A DNA stretch of 64,000 bases, from assembly GCA_027487945.1 (NCBI GenBank), contig JAIYCQ010000034.1, forward strand, positions 1 to 64,000, written 5' to 3'. Shown here piece by piece: positions 43,346 to 51,719 of this stretch. Source of the stretch: Caulobacteraceae bacterium (lineage in GTDB: Bacteria > Pseudomonadota > Alphaproteobacteria > Caulobacterales > Caulobacteraceae). The notes beneath the pieces were generated by a model. That model searched no databases. It was not told the DNA's origin and saw only the letters and a program-made list of their open reading frames with translations. Every line of letters starts with the position of its first letter. Positions within the stretch are counted from its first letter, which is position 1. Made by a program: the position numbers and the translations under genes.

Positions 43346-44181
43346 ACCGCAGGGCGCTCCTCGCGGGCCTGGGCGCCGCCGGCATTTCAACACCCGGGTT
43401 TGCAGCCTCGACGACGCTGCTGGTCAGCGGCCGCCTTCGTCAGGGCGGCTTTGCGGTCGGCAGGACCCGTCCCCGCGCGCCGGTCATGCTGGACGGTCAG
43501 CCGGTCACCACGGCCTCGGCAGCCGGGTGGTTCTTCATCGGCTTCGACCGCGATGCGCCTGCGTCCAGCGAGATCCGCGTGGACACGCCGGAGGGCCCTC
43601 TCCTGCGGCGGCTCGACATCCTGCCCGGCGACTTCGACGTCCAGCGGATCGGCGGGCTGCCCCAGGACCAGGTCTCGCCGAGTGATCCGGTGCTGCTGGA
43701 GCGCATAGGGCGCGAGGCCGCGCTAAAGGCCGCCGCCCTTGAAAGCCGCCTCGACGCCGAGGGCTTTACGGCCGGCTTCGAGATGCCGCTCGATAGCTGG
43801 CGGCTCAGCGCGCGGTTCGGCGGCCAGCGAATTCTGAACGGCGAGGCCAAACGCCCGCACTATGGCGCCGACCTGGCCGCGCCTGCCGGGTCCGTGATCC
43901 GGGCGCCGTGCGAGGGACTGGTGACCCTGGCCGAGCCCGCGATGCACTTCGAGGGCGGCCTGACCATGATCGACCACGGCCAGGGCCTGACCAGCTTCTA
44001 CCTGCATCAGTCGCGCCTCGACGTCGCCGTCGGCCAGCAGGTCGTGCGCGGCCAGGCCATCGGTGCGGTCGGCATGACCGGTCGGGCGACCGGCCCGCAT
44101 CTGTGCTGGAGGCTGAAGTGGCGGGACCGAAACCTCGACCCGACCCTGCTGTCCGGCTTCCGTGTCCCCGGACTGGGGTAA
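43342..44181 (+). CDS. M23 family metallopeptidase with probable CTG start and Tat signal
   Basis: 279 residues if translation starts at CTG 43342. There is no ATG, GTG or TTG in this frame between the preceding stop (about 43258) and ATG 43486, yet the sequence from CTG gives NRRALLAGLGAAGISTPGFA, a Tat-like export signal, and AAGGA lies 9 bases upstream. The C-terminal LytM domain has HYGADLAAP (metal ligands His and Asp), ITMIDHGQ-like region and TGPHLCWRL (His). ATG 43486 would give a protein without export signal. Likely a periplasmic peptidoglycan-cleaving enzyme or activator. Confidence 0.8.
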   Translation: MNRRALLAGLGAAGISTPGFAASTTLLVSGRLRQGGFAVGRTRPRAPVMLDGQPVTTASAAGWFFIGFDRDAPASSEIRVDTPEGPLLRRLDILPGDFDVQRIGGLPQDQVSPSDPVLLERIGREAALKAAALESRLDAEGFTAGFEMPLDSWRLSARFGGQRILNGEAKRPHYGADLAAPAGSVIRAPCEGLVTLAEPAMHFEGGLTMIDHGQGLTSFYLHQSRLDVAVGQQVVRGQAIGAVGMTGRATGPHLCWRLKWRDRNLDPTLLSGFRVPGLG

Positions 44182-44262
44182 CCTTTCGGTAGGCATGCGC
44201 CGCCTATCAAAGCCCCCGGAGGCGCGGGGCGGCAAAACGCTGCCTGGCGAAACGAGGACGCG

Positions 44263-44754
44263 ATGGATCTGGGACTCGGCGAACTGAAAGTGCTGCTCGT
44301 GGACGATAACGACCACATGCGCACCATCGTCGGTACGATCCTGAAGGGCATCGGAATCCTCAATGTCCGCGAGGCGCGCGACGGCTCCGAGGCGCTGGAG
44401 GCGCTCCGCACCTGGCCGGCCGACCTGGCGATCGTCGATTTCCGCATGGAGCCGATGGACGGCGTCGACTTCACGCGCCTGATCCGCAATGCCGCCGACA
44501 GCCGCAACCCGTTCCTGCCCATCATCATGATGACCGGCTTCGCCGATCGCCCCCGGGTCGAGGAGGCGCGCGATTCGGGCGTCACCGAGCTGATCGTGAA
44601 GCCCGTCACGGCCCGGGCCATCATCGACCGACTGAACGCGGTCGTGTTCCGGCCGCGGCCGTTCGTGCGAACCGCCGACTATTTCGGGCCGCGCCGACGG
44701 GGCATCGACGACGTCGCCGTCGACGAGAAGCCCCACAGCTTCGCGCACATCTGA
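44263..44754 (+). CDS. CheY-like single-domain response regulator with C-terminal tail
   Basis: 163 residues. Receiver domain: acidic pocket VLLVDDNDHMR, phosphoacceptor Asp in LAIVDFRMEPMDGVDF, MMTGFAD (conserved Thr) and LIVKPV (Lys). After the receiver comes a ~35-residue tail with RPFVRTADYFGPRRRGIDD; the F-V-R-x-x-x-Y-F-G-P-x-R-R signature is common in an alphaproteobacterial group of stand-alone regulators. No kinase is adjacent, so its partner is unknown. Confidence 0.9.
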   Translation: MDLGLGELKVLLVDDNDHMRTIVGTILKGIGILNVREARDGSEALEALRTWPADLAIVDFRMEPMDGVDFTRLIRNAADSRNPFLPIIMMTGFADRPRVEEARDSGVTELIVKPVTARAIIDRLNAVVFRPRPFVRTADYFGPRRRGIDDVAVDEKPHSFAHI

Positions 44755-44758
44755 CCGC

Positions 44759-45694
44759 CTAGTCGTCGGCGGCGGCAAGGCCGCTGTAGGCATCCTTTGA
44801 CCAGCGCCGGTGCACCCAGAACCACTCGCCCGGACGCTTGCGAATCTGGTCCTCGACCATCGCGGTGACCCGGCGAACGCCCTCGGCGATGTCGGCCGTG
44901 CGATCCCCCGTCTTCTGCAGGACGATCGGCTCGTGAACGACGACGCGGAAGCGGGCGCCCTTCGTCCGCTCCACGGTCATCGGCTGCAGCACCGTTCCGA
45001 AGCGCAGCGCCAGCCGCGTCGGCCCCGGGGCCGTCATCACCATGTGCCCGAAGAAGGGCGCCGCGACGCCGCCCTGGTTGAACTTCTGATCGTTCATCAA
45101 CGCCACCGACACGCCCTTGCCCATGGCCTCGAGCATCTCGCGGGCGCCGTCGCCGCCCTTGGGAGCGAACAGGCGCACGCCATAGCGGAAGCGGCTCTCG
45201 CGAATGCGCCGGTCGACATAGGGGTTGTTGGCGGCACGATAAGTGATCTCGCAGGGGACGCCGGCGTTGACGATCGCAGCGGGCATCACTTCCCAGTTGG
45301 AGAAGTGGCCGGAGACGAACACCACCGGCTTGCCGCCGGCGGCGATCTCGGCGAGCCGCTCGCCTCCCACCACCTCGACCCGCCCGGTCGAGGGCAGGAT
45401 ACGGTCCATATTGGGAAACTCCGCCACCGTGCGGCCGTTGCTCTCCCACTGCTCCGCGAGGATCCCGCGGCGCCAGGCGGCGTCCCTTTCCGGGAATGCC
45501 AGCATGAGATTCTGTTCGGCCACGGCATGGGTCCGGGTCAGCGGGCCGAGCAGCCTGAACAGCTGACCGCCCATCCAGGACGCGAAGTCGAGCGGCAGCA
45601 ATCTGAACAGGCCGTTGAACAGGTCGAACGCCAGGGCCTCGAGCCGCCAGGCGATGTCTTGCCCCGTGGGCGTTTGTGAGGGCGGCGTCGCCAT
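44759..45694 (-). CDS. LpxL/HtrB-type lipid A acyltransferase
   Basis: 311 residues. Late acyltransferase of lipid A biosynthesis, inner membrane. The catalytic HX4E motif is in SGHFSNWEVM. Other family features: a membrane-associated N terminus (DLFNGLFRLLPLDFASWMG), NLMLAFPERDAAWRRGI, NDQKFNQGGVAAPFFGH and GEWFWVHRRWSKD at the end. The specific acyl chain and position cannot be told. The stop is five bases from the convergent response regulator's end. Confidence 0.9.
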   Translation of the reverse strand: MATPPSQTPTGQDIAWRLEALAFDLFNGLFRLLPLDFASWMGGQLFRLLGPLTRTHAVAEQNLMLAFPERDAAWRRGILAEQWESNGRTVAEFPNMDRILPSTGRVEVVGGERLAEIAAGGKPVVFVSGHFSNWEVMPAAIVNAGVPCEITYRAANNPYVDRRIRESRFRYGVRLFAPKGGDGAREMLEAMGKGVSVALMNDQKFNQGGVAAPFFGHMVMTAPGPTRLALRFGTVLQPMTVERTKGARFRVVVHEPIVLQKTGDRTADIAEGVRRVTAMVEDQIRKRPGEWFWVHRRWSKDAYSGLAAADD

Positions 45695-45868
45695 GGACGA
45701 GGTTTAGCGCGGTTCGCGCGGACCGAACAGGGAATCGCCCGGGGGATGATCTCCCTACGGGCGGGTATCCACAGGGCCAGATCGCTTGGTGCGCGACTTG
45801 CGGGTGTCACATCAGGCTGTTTCGTTCCGAGACAGCCGACGGATGCAACAACACGGGGGCGTCAGCCC

Positions 45869-46255
45869 ATGGGCAACGACATCGACGTTCATCTCGGCAA
45901 GCGGCTTCGCCGCCGTCGCCGTCTTCTCGGCCTGACCCAGCAGCAGCTGGCCGGCACGGTCGGAGTGCGCTTTCAACAGATCCAGAAATACGAGTGTGGC
46001 GCCAACCGCATCTCCGCCTCGCGGCTGTGGCAGCTGTCCGAAGCCCTGGAGGTGCCGGTTGGCTACTTCTACGACGGCCTGTCCGACGCCGACCGGCGCG
46101 AACTGGCGAACCAGGACTCCAACGAGGGTGGCGAGATGTTCGCCCGCAAGGAAACCCTGGACCTGATCCGCGCCTACTACCAGCTCGGCGAACGCCCGCG
46201 CCGCCGCCTGCTGGACCTCGCCAAGTCGCTGAACGGCGAAACCGACGCCGCCTGA
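45869..46255 (+). CDS. XRE-family HTH regulator
   Basis: 128 residues from ATG 45869. The HTH runs HLGKRLRRRRRLLGLTQQQL, then VGVRFQQIQKYECGANRISA, followed by SRLWQLSEALEVPVGYFYDG. This type with an R-F-Q-Q-I-Q-K-Y-E signature is widely conserved in alphaproteobacteria. The C-terminal ~45 residues (ETLDLIRAYYQLGERPRRRL) form a helical extension. Target unknown. A perfect 8-bp hairpin separates it from hisN. Confidence 0.9.
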   Translation: MGNDIDVHLGKRLRRRRRLLGLTQQQLAGTVGVRFQQIQKYECGANRISASRLWQLSEALEVPVGYFYDGLSDADRRELANQDSNEGGEMFARKETLDLIRAYYQLGERPRRRLLDLAKSLNGETDAA

Positions 46256-46268
46256 GTTCGGTCCGTGG

Positions 46269-46304
46269 TTGTTGCATTGTGCGGTGGGCGCTAATCCCAC
46301 CGCA
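46269..46304 (+). promoter_or_regulatory. Hairpin and possible leaderless promoter at the hisN start
   Basis: GCGGTGGG (46281-46288) and CCCACCGC (46296-46303) form a perfect stem with a 7-nt loop that abuts ATG 46304. No Shine-Dalgarno is present. TTGTTG (46269-46274) and CTAATC (46291-46296) could be a -35/-10 pair with 16-nt spacing, placing +1 at or next to the A of ATG. Either a leaderless promoter or a poorly efficient terminator. Confidence 0.4.
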
Positions 46305-47116
46305 TGACGCTCTCCCCTGACAAGCTCGCCGAGCTCGACGCCTTCCTGATCGAGCTCAACCGCGCGGCCGCCGGCGCGATCCTGCCGCTGTTCCGGGCCG
46401 ACCATGGCCTGGAGAACAAGCTCGACGGCGGTTTCGACCCGGTGACCGAGGCCGACAAGGGCGCCGAGCGCGCCATCCGGGCGTTGATCGCGGAGCGCTA
46501 TCCCGACCACGGGGTGATCGGCGAGGAGTATGGCGAGGACCGCCCGGACGCCGAGTTCGTCTGGGTGCTCGACCCTGTCGACGGTACGCGGGCCTTCATC
46601 GCCGGCCTGCCGCTGTGGACCACCCTGATCGGCCTGCGCCACGCTGGAACGCCGATGCTCGGTTCGATCGGCCAGCCCTACCTCGAAGAGATCTTCATCG
46701 GCGGCCCCGCCACGGGCTCCCGCCTGATCAGCCGCGCCGGCGAAACACCCCTGCGGGTACGCCCCTGTCCCAAGCTGACTGACGCCATCATCTGCACCAC
46801 CGATCCGGCGATCCTGACCGGACCCGAGCTCGGCTCCTGGACCCAGGTCCGCGCCGCCGCCCGCCTCGCCCGGCTGGGTCTGGACGCCTATGGCTACGCC
46901 ATGGTCGCCATGGGCAAGATGGACCTGGCCCTCGACACCGGCCTGAAGGTCTGGGACGTCGAGGCGGTGATCCCGGTGATCCAGGGCGCCGGCGGCGTCG
47001 TCACCGACTGGTACGGCCGCCCGGCCCGCTCCGACAGCGGCAAGTTCGCCTTCGCCGGCGACCCGGCCTGTCTGGAAGAGACGCTGGTGACGCTGAAGCG
47101 GTCAGCGGCGCATTAG
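46304..47116 (+). CDS. hisN: Histidinol-phosphatase (inositol monophosphatase fold)
   Basis: 270 residues. IMPase-fold, Mg-dependent phosphatase. Motifs: FDPVTEADKGAERAIRALIA, GEEYGED, WVLDPVDGTRAFIAGLPLW (metal site D-P-V-D-G-T) and LKVWDVEAVIPVIQGAGGVV (W-D-x-A). The T-R-A-F-I and D-V-E-A-x-I-P-V-I-Q variants fit the HisN subgroup of histidinol-phosphatases in alphaproteobacteria rather than SuhB. It would convert histidinol phosphate to histidinol. No his genes are adjacent. Confidence 0.85.
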   Translation: MTLSPDKLAELDAFLIELNRAAAGAILPLFRADHGLENKLDGGFDPVTEADKGAERAIRALIAERYPDHGVIGEEYGEDRPDAEFVWVLDPVDGTRAFIAGLPLWTTLIGLRHAGTPMLGSIGQPYLEEIFIGGPATGSRLISRAGETPLRVRPCPKLTDAIICTTDPAILTGPELGSWTQVRAAARLARLGLDAYGYAMVAMGKMDLALDTGLKVWDVEAVIPVIQGAGGVVTDWYGRPARSDSGKFAFAGDPACLEETLVTLKRSAAH

Positions 47117-48058
47117 CTAGATCGCCGCCACCAACCCGTCGAACTCACGCCAGACGACGGCGCGGATGGCGTCCGTCTCCTGGAACAGCTCGTGGTAGGC
47201 GCCGGGGATCTCGATCCAGCGCCCCTTGGGGATGCGGGCCGTGATCAGCTGCTGGTCGGCGTTGTCGACCAGCTTTTCCTGCTCCGCGCCCATCACAAGA
47301 ACCGGAATGCCGATCGCCGCCACCTCCGGCGCGCGCTTGAGCCAGGCCGAGGCCGAGAAGGCGAAGTCCAGCCAGCCCCAGGTGCCGGCGTTCAGGCCCA
47401 GCAGCGGCTCGGCGTCCACCAGGCCCCTGTTGCGCGCATAGCGGCCCGGATCATGGGTGACGATGTTGGCTTCGAAGGTCTCGCCGTGCGGATCGCCTGG
47501 ACTGCCGAGGATGTAGTCCTCGGCCTTCACCCGGGCCATCACCCAGGCCAGCGCCCGCGCGGCGCGCTTGGGGCGGTTTCCGGTCTGCAAGCCCAGCATC
47601 GGCGCCGACAGCACCGCAGCCTTGAAGTCGCCGACACCGTGGGCCAGCGCCAGCAGGGTCAGGCAGCCGCCCATCGAATGGCCGAAGGCGATCCAGGGTT
47701 TCGGCAGGCGGGCTTCGAAGTGGGTGAGCAGGGCCCTGTAGTCTTCGACGAAGTCGCCAAAGCCTTTCGCGTGGCCCTTCAGCCGGTCCTCCAGCATGCG
47801 GTGGGACAGACCCTGCCCGCGCCAGTCATGGACCAGCACCACGAAGCCGCGCGCCTGAAACTCGGCGACGACCTCGTAGTATTTCTCGATCGGCTCGGTC
47901 CGGCCGCCGCTCAGGACCACCGACCCGCGCGGCTGACCGGCGGGCAAAAACAAAGCGGCGCGGAGGCGAACCGCCCCCGCGCCGCTGAACCATTCCGCCG
48001 TTCCGTTGGCCGGAACGGGCGCCTCGGCGGTTGAAACCAGAGGCGCTTGCTCGCTCAT
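47117..48058 (-). CDS. Alpha/beta hydrolase (monoglyceride lipase/lysophospholipase-like)
   Basis: 313 residues from ATG 48058. Serine hydrolase_4-type: RGSVVLSGGRTEPIEKYYEV, VLVHDWRGQGLSHRM, the nucleophile GHSMGGCLTLL, an Asp-region in IPVLVMGAEQEKLVDNADQQ and a distal His in GAYHELFQETD. This order of motifs is typical of PldB/monoacylglycerol lipase-like proteins. No signal peptide. It follows the SCP2 gene by seven bases, so the pair is probably co-expressed, suggesting lipid handling. Confidence 0.85.
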   Translation of the reverse strand: MSEQAPLVSTAEAPVPANGTAEWFSGAGAVRLRAALFLPAGQPRGSVVLSGGRTEPIEKYYEVVAEFQARGFVVLVHDWRGQGLSHRMLEDRLKGHAKGFGDFVEDYRALLTHFEARLPKPWIAFGHSMGGCLTLLALAHGVGDFKAAVLSAPMLGLQTGNRPKRAARALAWVMARVKAEDYILGSPGDPHGETFEANIVTHDPGRYARNRGLVDAEPLLGLNAGTWGWLDFAFSASAWLKRAPEVAAIGIPVLVMGAEQEKLVDNADQQLITARIPKGRWIEIPGAYHELFQETDAIRAVVWREFDGLVAAI

Positions 48059-48065
48059 CAGACCC

Positions 48066-48374
48066 TTAGGCCATCTTCGCGAAGAGGGCGCCCATCTGCG
48101 GCTGCAGCGACATGGCAAGACCCATGTCCGACAGCTTCAGGCGGCCCGACATGAAGGCCATCGTGGCGTCCAGCTTGCCGGCGCCCATTTCCATGAGGTC
48201 GGCCAGCGAGATGGTCATGGTCAGGTCGGCGGGCAGGTCTTCGTTCGAAACCTCGCCACCGTTGATGTGGATGAAACCGTCGCCCTTGAGGTCGAACTTC
48301 AGCGACTTGCCGAGGCCGGAATCGGCGCCAACGGCGGTCTTCACGCGATCGGTAATTTCTTGCAGCGTAGCCAT
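48066..48374 (-). CDS. SCP2 sterol-binding domain protein
   Basis: 102 residues, one SCP2 domain: GKSLKFDLKGDGFIHINGGE then EDLPADLTMTISLADLMEMG and DATMAFMSGRLKLSDMGLAM. Stand-alone SCP2 proteins bind hydrophobic ligands such as acyl-CoA; ligand here unknown. Predicted cytoplasmic. Seven bases upstream of the hydrolase gene, the same operon. Confidence 0.9.
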   Translation of the reverse strand: MATLQEITDRVKTAVGADSGLGKSLKFDLKGDGFIHINGGEVSNEDLPADLTMTISLADLMEMGAGKLDATMAFMSGRLKLSDMGLAMSLQPQMGALFAKMA

Positions 48375-48510
48375 TGGCGGCCTCCCGTTATGATGCGGAG
48401 AAACCGATAAACTGGCCGCGTTCAACGCACAAGCGAACTGCGGTCGGCCAGTGAAAAAAGATGACGCCCCCGCCATTTTCGGCGCCCTGGCCTTGGGCGG
48501 GCCCTGAGGA

Positions 48511-49179
48511 CTACTTCGTTTTTCCGGACAGGAGCGCCCGCGACGGAGCCTTGGCGAACTTCAAGGCCTGGGCGCCCGGCAAGGCCGCCGGCCGGTAGAA
48601 GGCCATGCCCTTGAACTGCGGCAGCGGCGCGGTCTTGCCCTCGGCCAGAAGCGCGCTTCCCGACGGCGTTCCGGCGAACATCACCTGCTCCATCTTCGGC
48701 ACGGCGAAGCCGATCACCCCGGCGCGCTTCCTGATCGCGACATTGCACTGCTCCAGCGCCGCGTTCAGGTCCGCGACACTGACCGTTTCGCCAAGCCGCA
48801 CGAGGGGTTCGAGCTCCATCGAAAGCTGGACGCGATCCCCGGCGTTGGCCTTCACCGCCTCGATCAGTCCGTCCTTGAGCTCGGCCTTGTTGGGCATCCG
48901 GACGATCCGTCCCTCGGCGCCGACCGACAGCGGCGTCCGCGCGCCGTTGGGCATGACCAGGGTCAGGATCGGCGTCGTTGCGGGCCGGCCGTTGACCTTC
49001 AGGTAGAAGGACATCGTGAAGCGGCTGCGCTCGGCGGGCGGCGTGTCCAGGAACACGTCGTAGAAGGGGAAGGCCTTCTTCGCGGCGATCGCCTTCTTCT
49101 CGTCGGCGGCGAGGGCGAAGGCTGGCAGCATCGCGACGGCGGCGCCGCCCAGGATGATCTCGCGACGGCTCCGGCTCAT
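48511..49179 (-). CDS. Exported protein with Tat-like signal, unknown function
   Basis: 222 residues. N terminus MSRSRREIILGGAAVAMLPA, with a twin-arginine-like SRREIILGG and cleavage after ALA. The rest shows no recognised motif; several strands (SRFTMSFYLKVNGR, TPILTLVMPNG) and a helix (KDGLIEAVKANAGD). Its start overlaps the stop of the upstream methyltransferase-fold gene by four bases (ATGA), so it is in the same transcript. Confidence 0.75.
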   Translation of the reverse strand: MSRSRREIILGGAAVAMLPAFALAADEKKAIAAKKAFPFYDVFLDTPPAERSRFTMSFYLKVNGRPATTPILTLVMPNGARTPLSVGAEGRIVRMPNKAELKDGLIEAVKANAGDRVQLSMELEPLVRLGETVSVADLNAALEQCNVAIRKRAGVIGFAVPKMEQVMFAGTPSGSALLAEGKTAPLPQFKGMAFYRPAALPGAQALKFAKAPSRALLSGKTK

Positions 49180-50078
49180 TTCGGCTTCACCAGCTTGAGG
49201 GTCATGCGATCGCTCTCGCCGATCGCGTCGTACTTGCTGTGGTCGAACCCGGGCTGCGGCGGCTGCCCGCGCGGCGCCGACAGGCGGGTGGGCGGCAGGG
49301 TCCAGACGCCGAACGGGTGATCCTTGGTGTCCCTGGGATTGGCGTTGATCTCGGACTGGGCGGCCAGCTTGAAGCCGGCCTCCTGCGCCAGCTGCAGCGC
49401 GAAGGCGGTCTGCACGTAGCCGTCGGCGGCCAGCACGTCCTGCACCTTGCCGGGCGTGGCGCGGTGCTCCTCGATGCCCAGCACGCCGCCGGGCTTGAGG
49501 GCGGCGAAGGCGGCCTTGAACGCCTTGTCGGCGATGCCGGCAGCCATCCAGTTGTGGACATTGCGCAGGAACAGCACCAGGTCCGCCGACCCGTCGGGCG
49601 CCACCGGCCCGCTGGTCGGGCCGAAGGCGGTGACATCGACCTCGCCGTACAGCTTCGGTTTGGCGGCCAGCCTCGCCTTGTAGGCATCGACGATCCGCGT
49701 CGACATCTCGTCCATGGGCTGGAGATTGGCGGCGTAGAGTCCGCCCCTCGTCTCGGCCAGATAGGGGGCGAGGATGTCAGTGTACCAGCCGGCGCCGGGC
49801 CAGAATTCGACCACCGTCATCCCCGGCGCCAGACCCCAGAACTGCAGGCTTTCCACCGGGTGGCGCCAGACGTCCCGCGCCTTGTCGGCGGGGGACCGCC
49901 AGTCGCCGGCCAGGGCGCCGGCGATGGTGTCGGCCCCGCCCTTGGCCTTTGCCCTGGGGGGCTGGGTATCGCCGCCGGCCGCCTTCCCGGACTTGTCGGG
50001 GCCGCAGCCGGCGAGCGCCAGACTGAGCCCGCCGGCGAGAAACAGACGACGGGACGCTCCGGACGCGACCAATGACAT
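49176..50078 (-). CDS. Exported lipoprotein-like protein with class I methyltransferase fold (paralogue 1)
   Basis: 300 residues from ATG 50078. N terminus RRLFLAGGLSLALAGCG has a lipobox (L-A-G-C) after twin arginines. Then a Rossmann methyltransferase fold: PVESLQFWGLAPGMTVVEFW, PGAGWYTDILAPYLA, VLFLRNVHNWMAAG and LKPGGVLGIEEHRA. The tail SRDTKDHPFGVWTLPP-like segment and YDAIGESDRMTLKLVKPK are shared with the next gene. Being exported, it would have no SAM supply in the periplasm by ordinary routes. Predicted function unknown. Confidence 0.85.
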   Translation of the reverse strand: MSLVASGASRRLFLAGGLSLALAGCGPDKSGKAAGGDTQPPRAKAKGGADTIAGALAGDWRSPADKARDVWRHPVESLQFWGLAPGMTVVEFWPGAGWYTDILAPYLAETRGGLYAANLQPMDEMSTRIVDAYKARLAAKPKLYGEVDVTAFGPTSGPVAPDGSADLVLFLRNVHNWMAAGIADKAFKAAFAALKPGGVLGIEEHRATPGKVQDVLAADGYVQTAFALQLAQEAGFKLAAQSEINANPRDTKDHPFGVWTLPPTRLSAPRGQPPQPGFDHSKYDAIGESDRMTLKLVKPK

Positions 50079-50153
50079 GAATTCTTCCGACAAGGCCGCC
50101 CCCGCACCGTCTGCCAACGGCTTACAGTGACCGGCCCCCGAGGTCAAAAACCG

Positions 50154-51014
50154 CTACTTCGGCTTCACGAACCGCAGGGTCATCCGGTCGCTCTCGCCGA
50201 TAGCGTCATATTTTGTCCGGTCGAAGGCGGGATTGGCCGGCTGACCGGCGGGCGCGGTGCGCTTGACCGGCGCCAGGGTCCAGACGCCGAACGGATGGTC
50301 CTTGGTGTCCAGCGGGTTGGCGTTGATCTCGGACTGGGCGTCCAGCTTGAAGCCGGCCTTCTCGGCGGCGGCCACCACGGTGGCGACGGACACGTAGCCG
50401 TCGGTCACGCCGGGGACTTCCGGACGGGGATCGGCGCGGTGCTCCTCGACAGCCAGCACGCCGCCGGGCTTCAGGACCGCGAAGAAGTCGGCCATCGACT
50501 TGGACAGCATGCCGTCCTGGTACATGAAGTTGTGGATGTTGCGGGCGGTGATGACGATGTCCGCCGAGCCCGGCGCGCCGAGCGGGCCCGAGACCGGACC
50601 AAAGCCGGCGTACTGGATCGCCCCGTACTTGCCGGCGTCGCTGAACTTCGCCTCGAAGTCGGCGCGGCCCTTGCGGGCGGCGTCGGAGATCTTCGGATTG
50701 TTCAGGTCGGCGGCGGTTGCGACGTAGACCCCTCCGGTCGCCTTGGCGTAGGGCGCGAGGATCTCGGTCCAGTAGCCGCCGCCCGGAGACACCTCGATCA
50801 CCGTCAGGCCGGGCTTCAGACCCCAGAATTTCAGGCTCTCGTAGGGATGGCGCGCGGCGTCGCGGGCGACATTGGCGGCCGTCCGGTCAGCGCTGGCCAC
50901 GGCCGCCTTGAGGGCGGCGTCGTCGTCATGATTGCCATGGCCGAACGCGAGCGTCGCGCTCCCCGCCAGCAGGAGGCCCGTCGAAAGGGCGATCGCCAGT
51001 CTGCGCGTGATCAT
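50154..51014 (-). CDS. Exported class I methyltransferase-fold protein (paralogue 2)
   Basis: 286 residues from ATG 51014 (GGGAGC upstream). Signal peptide ITRRLAIALSTGLLLAGSAT then LAFGHGN. The fold is the same as in 49176-50078: HPYESLKFWGLKPGLTVIEV, SPGGGYWTEILAPYAKATG, IVITARNIHNFMYQDG, LKPGGVLAVEEHRA and a shared C-terminal YDAIGESDRMTLRFVKPK. Tandem duplicates, both exported; 75 bp separate them. Members of this family are widespread in Caulobacteraceae and Xanthomonadaceae; role not established. Confidence 0.85.
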   Translation of the reverse strand: MITRRLAIALSTGLLLAGSATLAFGHGNHDDDAALKAAVASADRTAANVARDAARHPYESLKFWGLKPGLTVIEVSPGGGYWTEILAPYAKATGGVYVATAADLNNPKISDAARKGRADFEAKFSDAGKYGAIQYAGFGPVSGPLGAPGSADIVITARNIHNFMYQDGMLSKSMADFFAVLKPGGVLAVEEHRADPRPEVPGVTDGYVSVATVVAAAEKAGFKLDAQSEINANPLDTKDHPFGVWTLAPVKRTAPAGQPANPAFDRTKYDAIGESDRMTLRFVKPK

Positions 51015-51151
51015 AGCCGTTGCTCCCGGATCGTTGTTCCGGGCCAACCTAGCGATCGACGGTGGGCGATCAAGTGAAGGTCTTGAAACGCCGCGAGGCG
51101 GCGCCCACCTGAACTCCTGAAGGTGCTGGTTCCCGGGCCTTCCGGATCACA

Positions 51152-51214
51152 GGCGGGCGCTTCGGGCCCGGCGACGATCCGCCCTGAAAACGCAACCTTG
51201 CTTGATGAAGAAGG
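51152..51214 (+). promoter_or_regulatory. ROSE-like RNA thermometer in the hsp20 leader
   Basis: CCTTGCTT (51196-51203) and AAGAAGG (51208-51214) pair perfectly around a GATG loop, with the G of TTGCTT left as a bulge. The right arm overlaps the AAGGA Shine-Dalgarno of hsp20 (start 51226). The bulged-G anti-SD is the hallmark of ROSE elements that control small heat-shock genes in alphaproteobacteria. A GC-rich stem-loop lies just upstream (51152-51184). Confidence 0.6.
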
Positions 51215-51225
51215 ATGTGACGCAC

Positions 51226-51684
51226 ATGCGCACTGTTGATTTCTCCCCCCTCTACCGCTCCGTCGTCGGCTTCGACCGCCTCGCCGCCCTGCTCGACCAG
51301 GCCGCGGCCCAGGACAGCGCAGCCGGCTACCCGCCGTACAATATCGAGCGCACCGACGAGAACGCCTACCGCATCGAGATCGCGGTCGCCGGCTTCCGCC
51401 CCGAGGAACTGAACATCGAGGTGAAGGAAAACCTGCTGACCGTCACGGGCCGCAAGGCGGCCAATGACGACGCCCGCAAGTTCCTGCATCGCGGCCTCGC
51501 CGAGCGCAACTTCGAGCGCCGCTTCCAGCTGGCCGACTATGTGATCGTCACCGACGCGGCCCTGGCTGACGGCCTGCTCTCGGTCTCGCTGAAGCGCGAA
51601 CTGCCTGAAGCCCTCAAGCCCCGCACCATCGCCATCAACAGCGGCGAGAAGCTCATCGAGGGCAAGGGCAAGAAGGCCGCGTAA
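51226..51684 (+). CDS. Small heat-shock protein Hsp20 (IbpA-like)
   Basis: 152 residues from ATG 51226, with AAGGA 10 bases upstream; an ATG at 51202 lies inside the proposed thermometer. Alpha-crystallin domain: YPPYNIERTDENAYRIEIAV, GFRPEELNIEVKENLLTVTG, then HRGLAERNFERRFQLADYV and LADGLLSVSLKREL. The FERRFQLADYVIV region and the A-L-x-D-G-L-L motif are typical of IbpA/HspA. ATP-independent holdase chaperone. Ends in a strong terminator before the convergent pentapeptide gene. Confidence 0.93.
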   Translation: MRTVDFSPLYRSVVGFDRLAALLDQAAAQDSAAGYPPYNIERTDENAYRIEIAVAGFRPEELNIEVKENLLTVTGRKAANDDARKFLHRGLAERNFERRFQLADYVIVTDAALADGLLSVSLKRELPEALKPRTIAINSGEKLIEGKGKKAA

Positions 51685-51719
51685 GGCCGGCGACCGGTCA
51701 ACCAACCGATACCCGGGAG

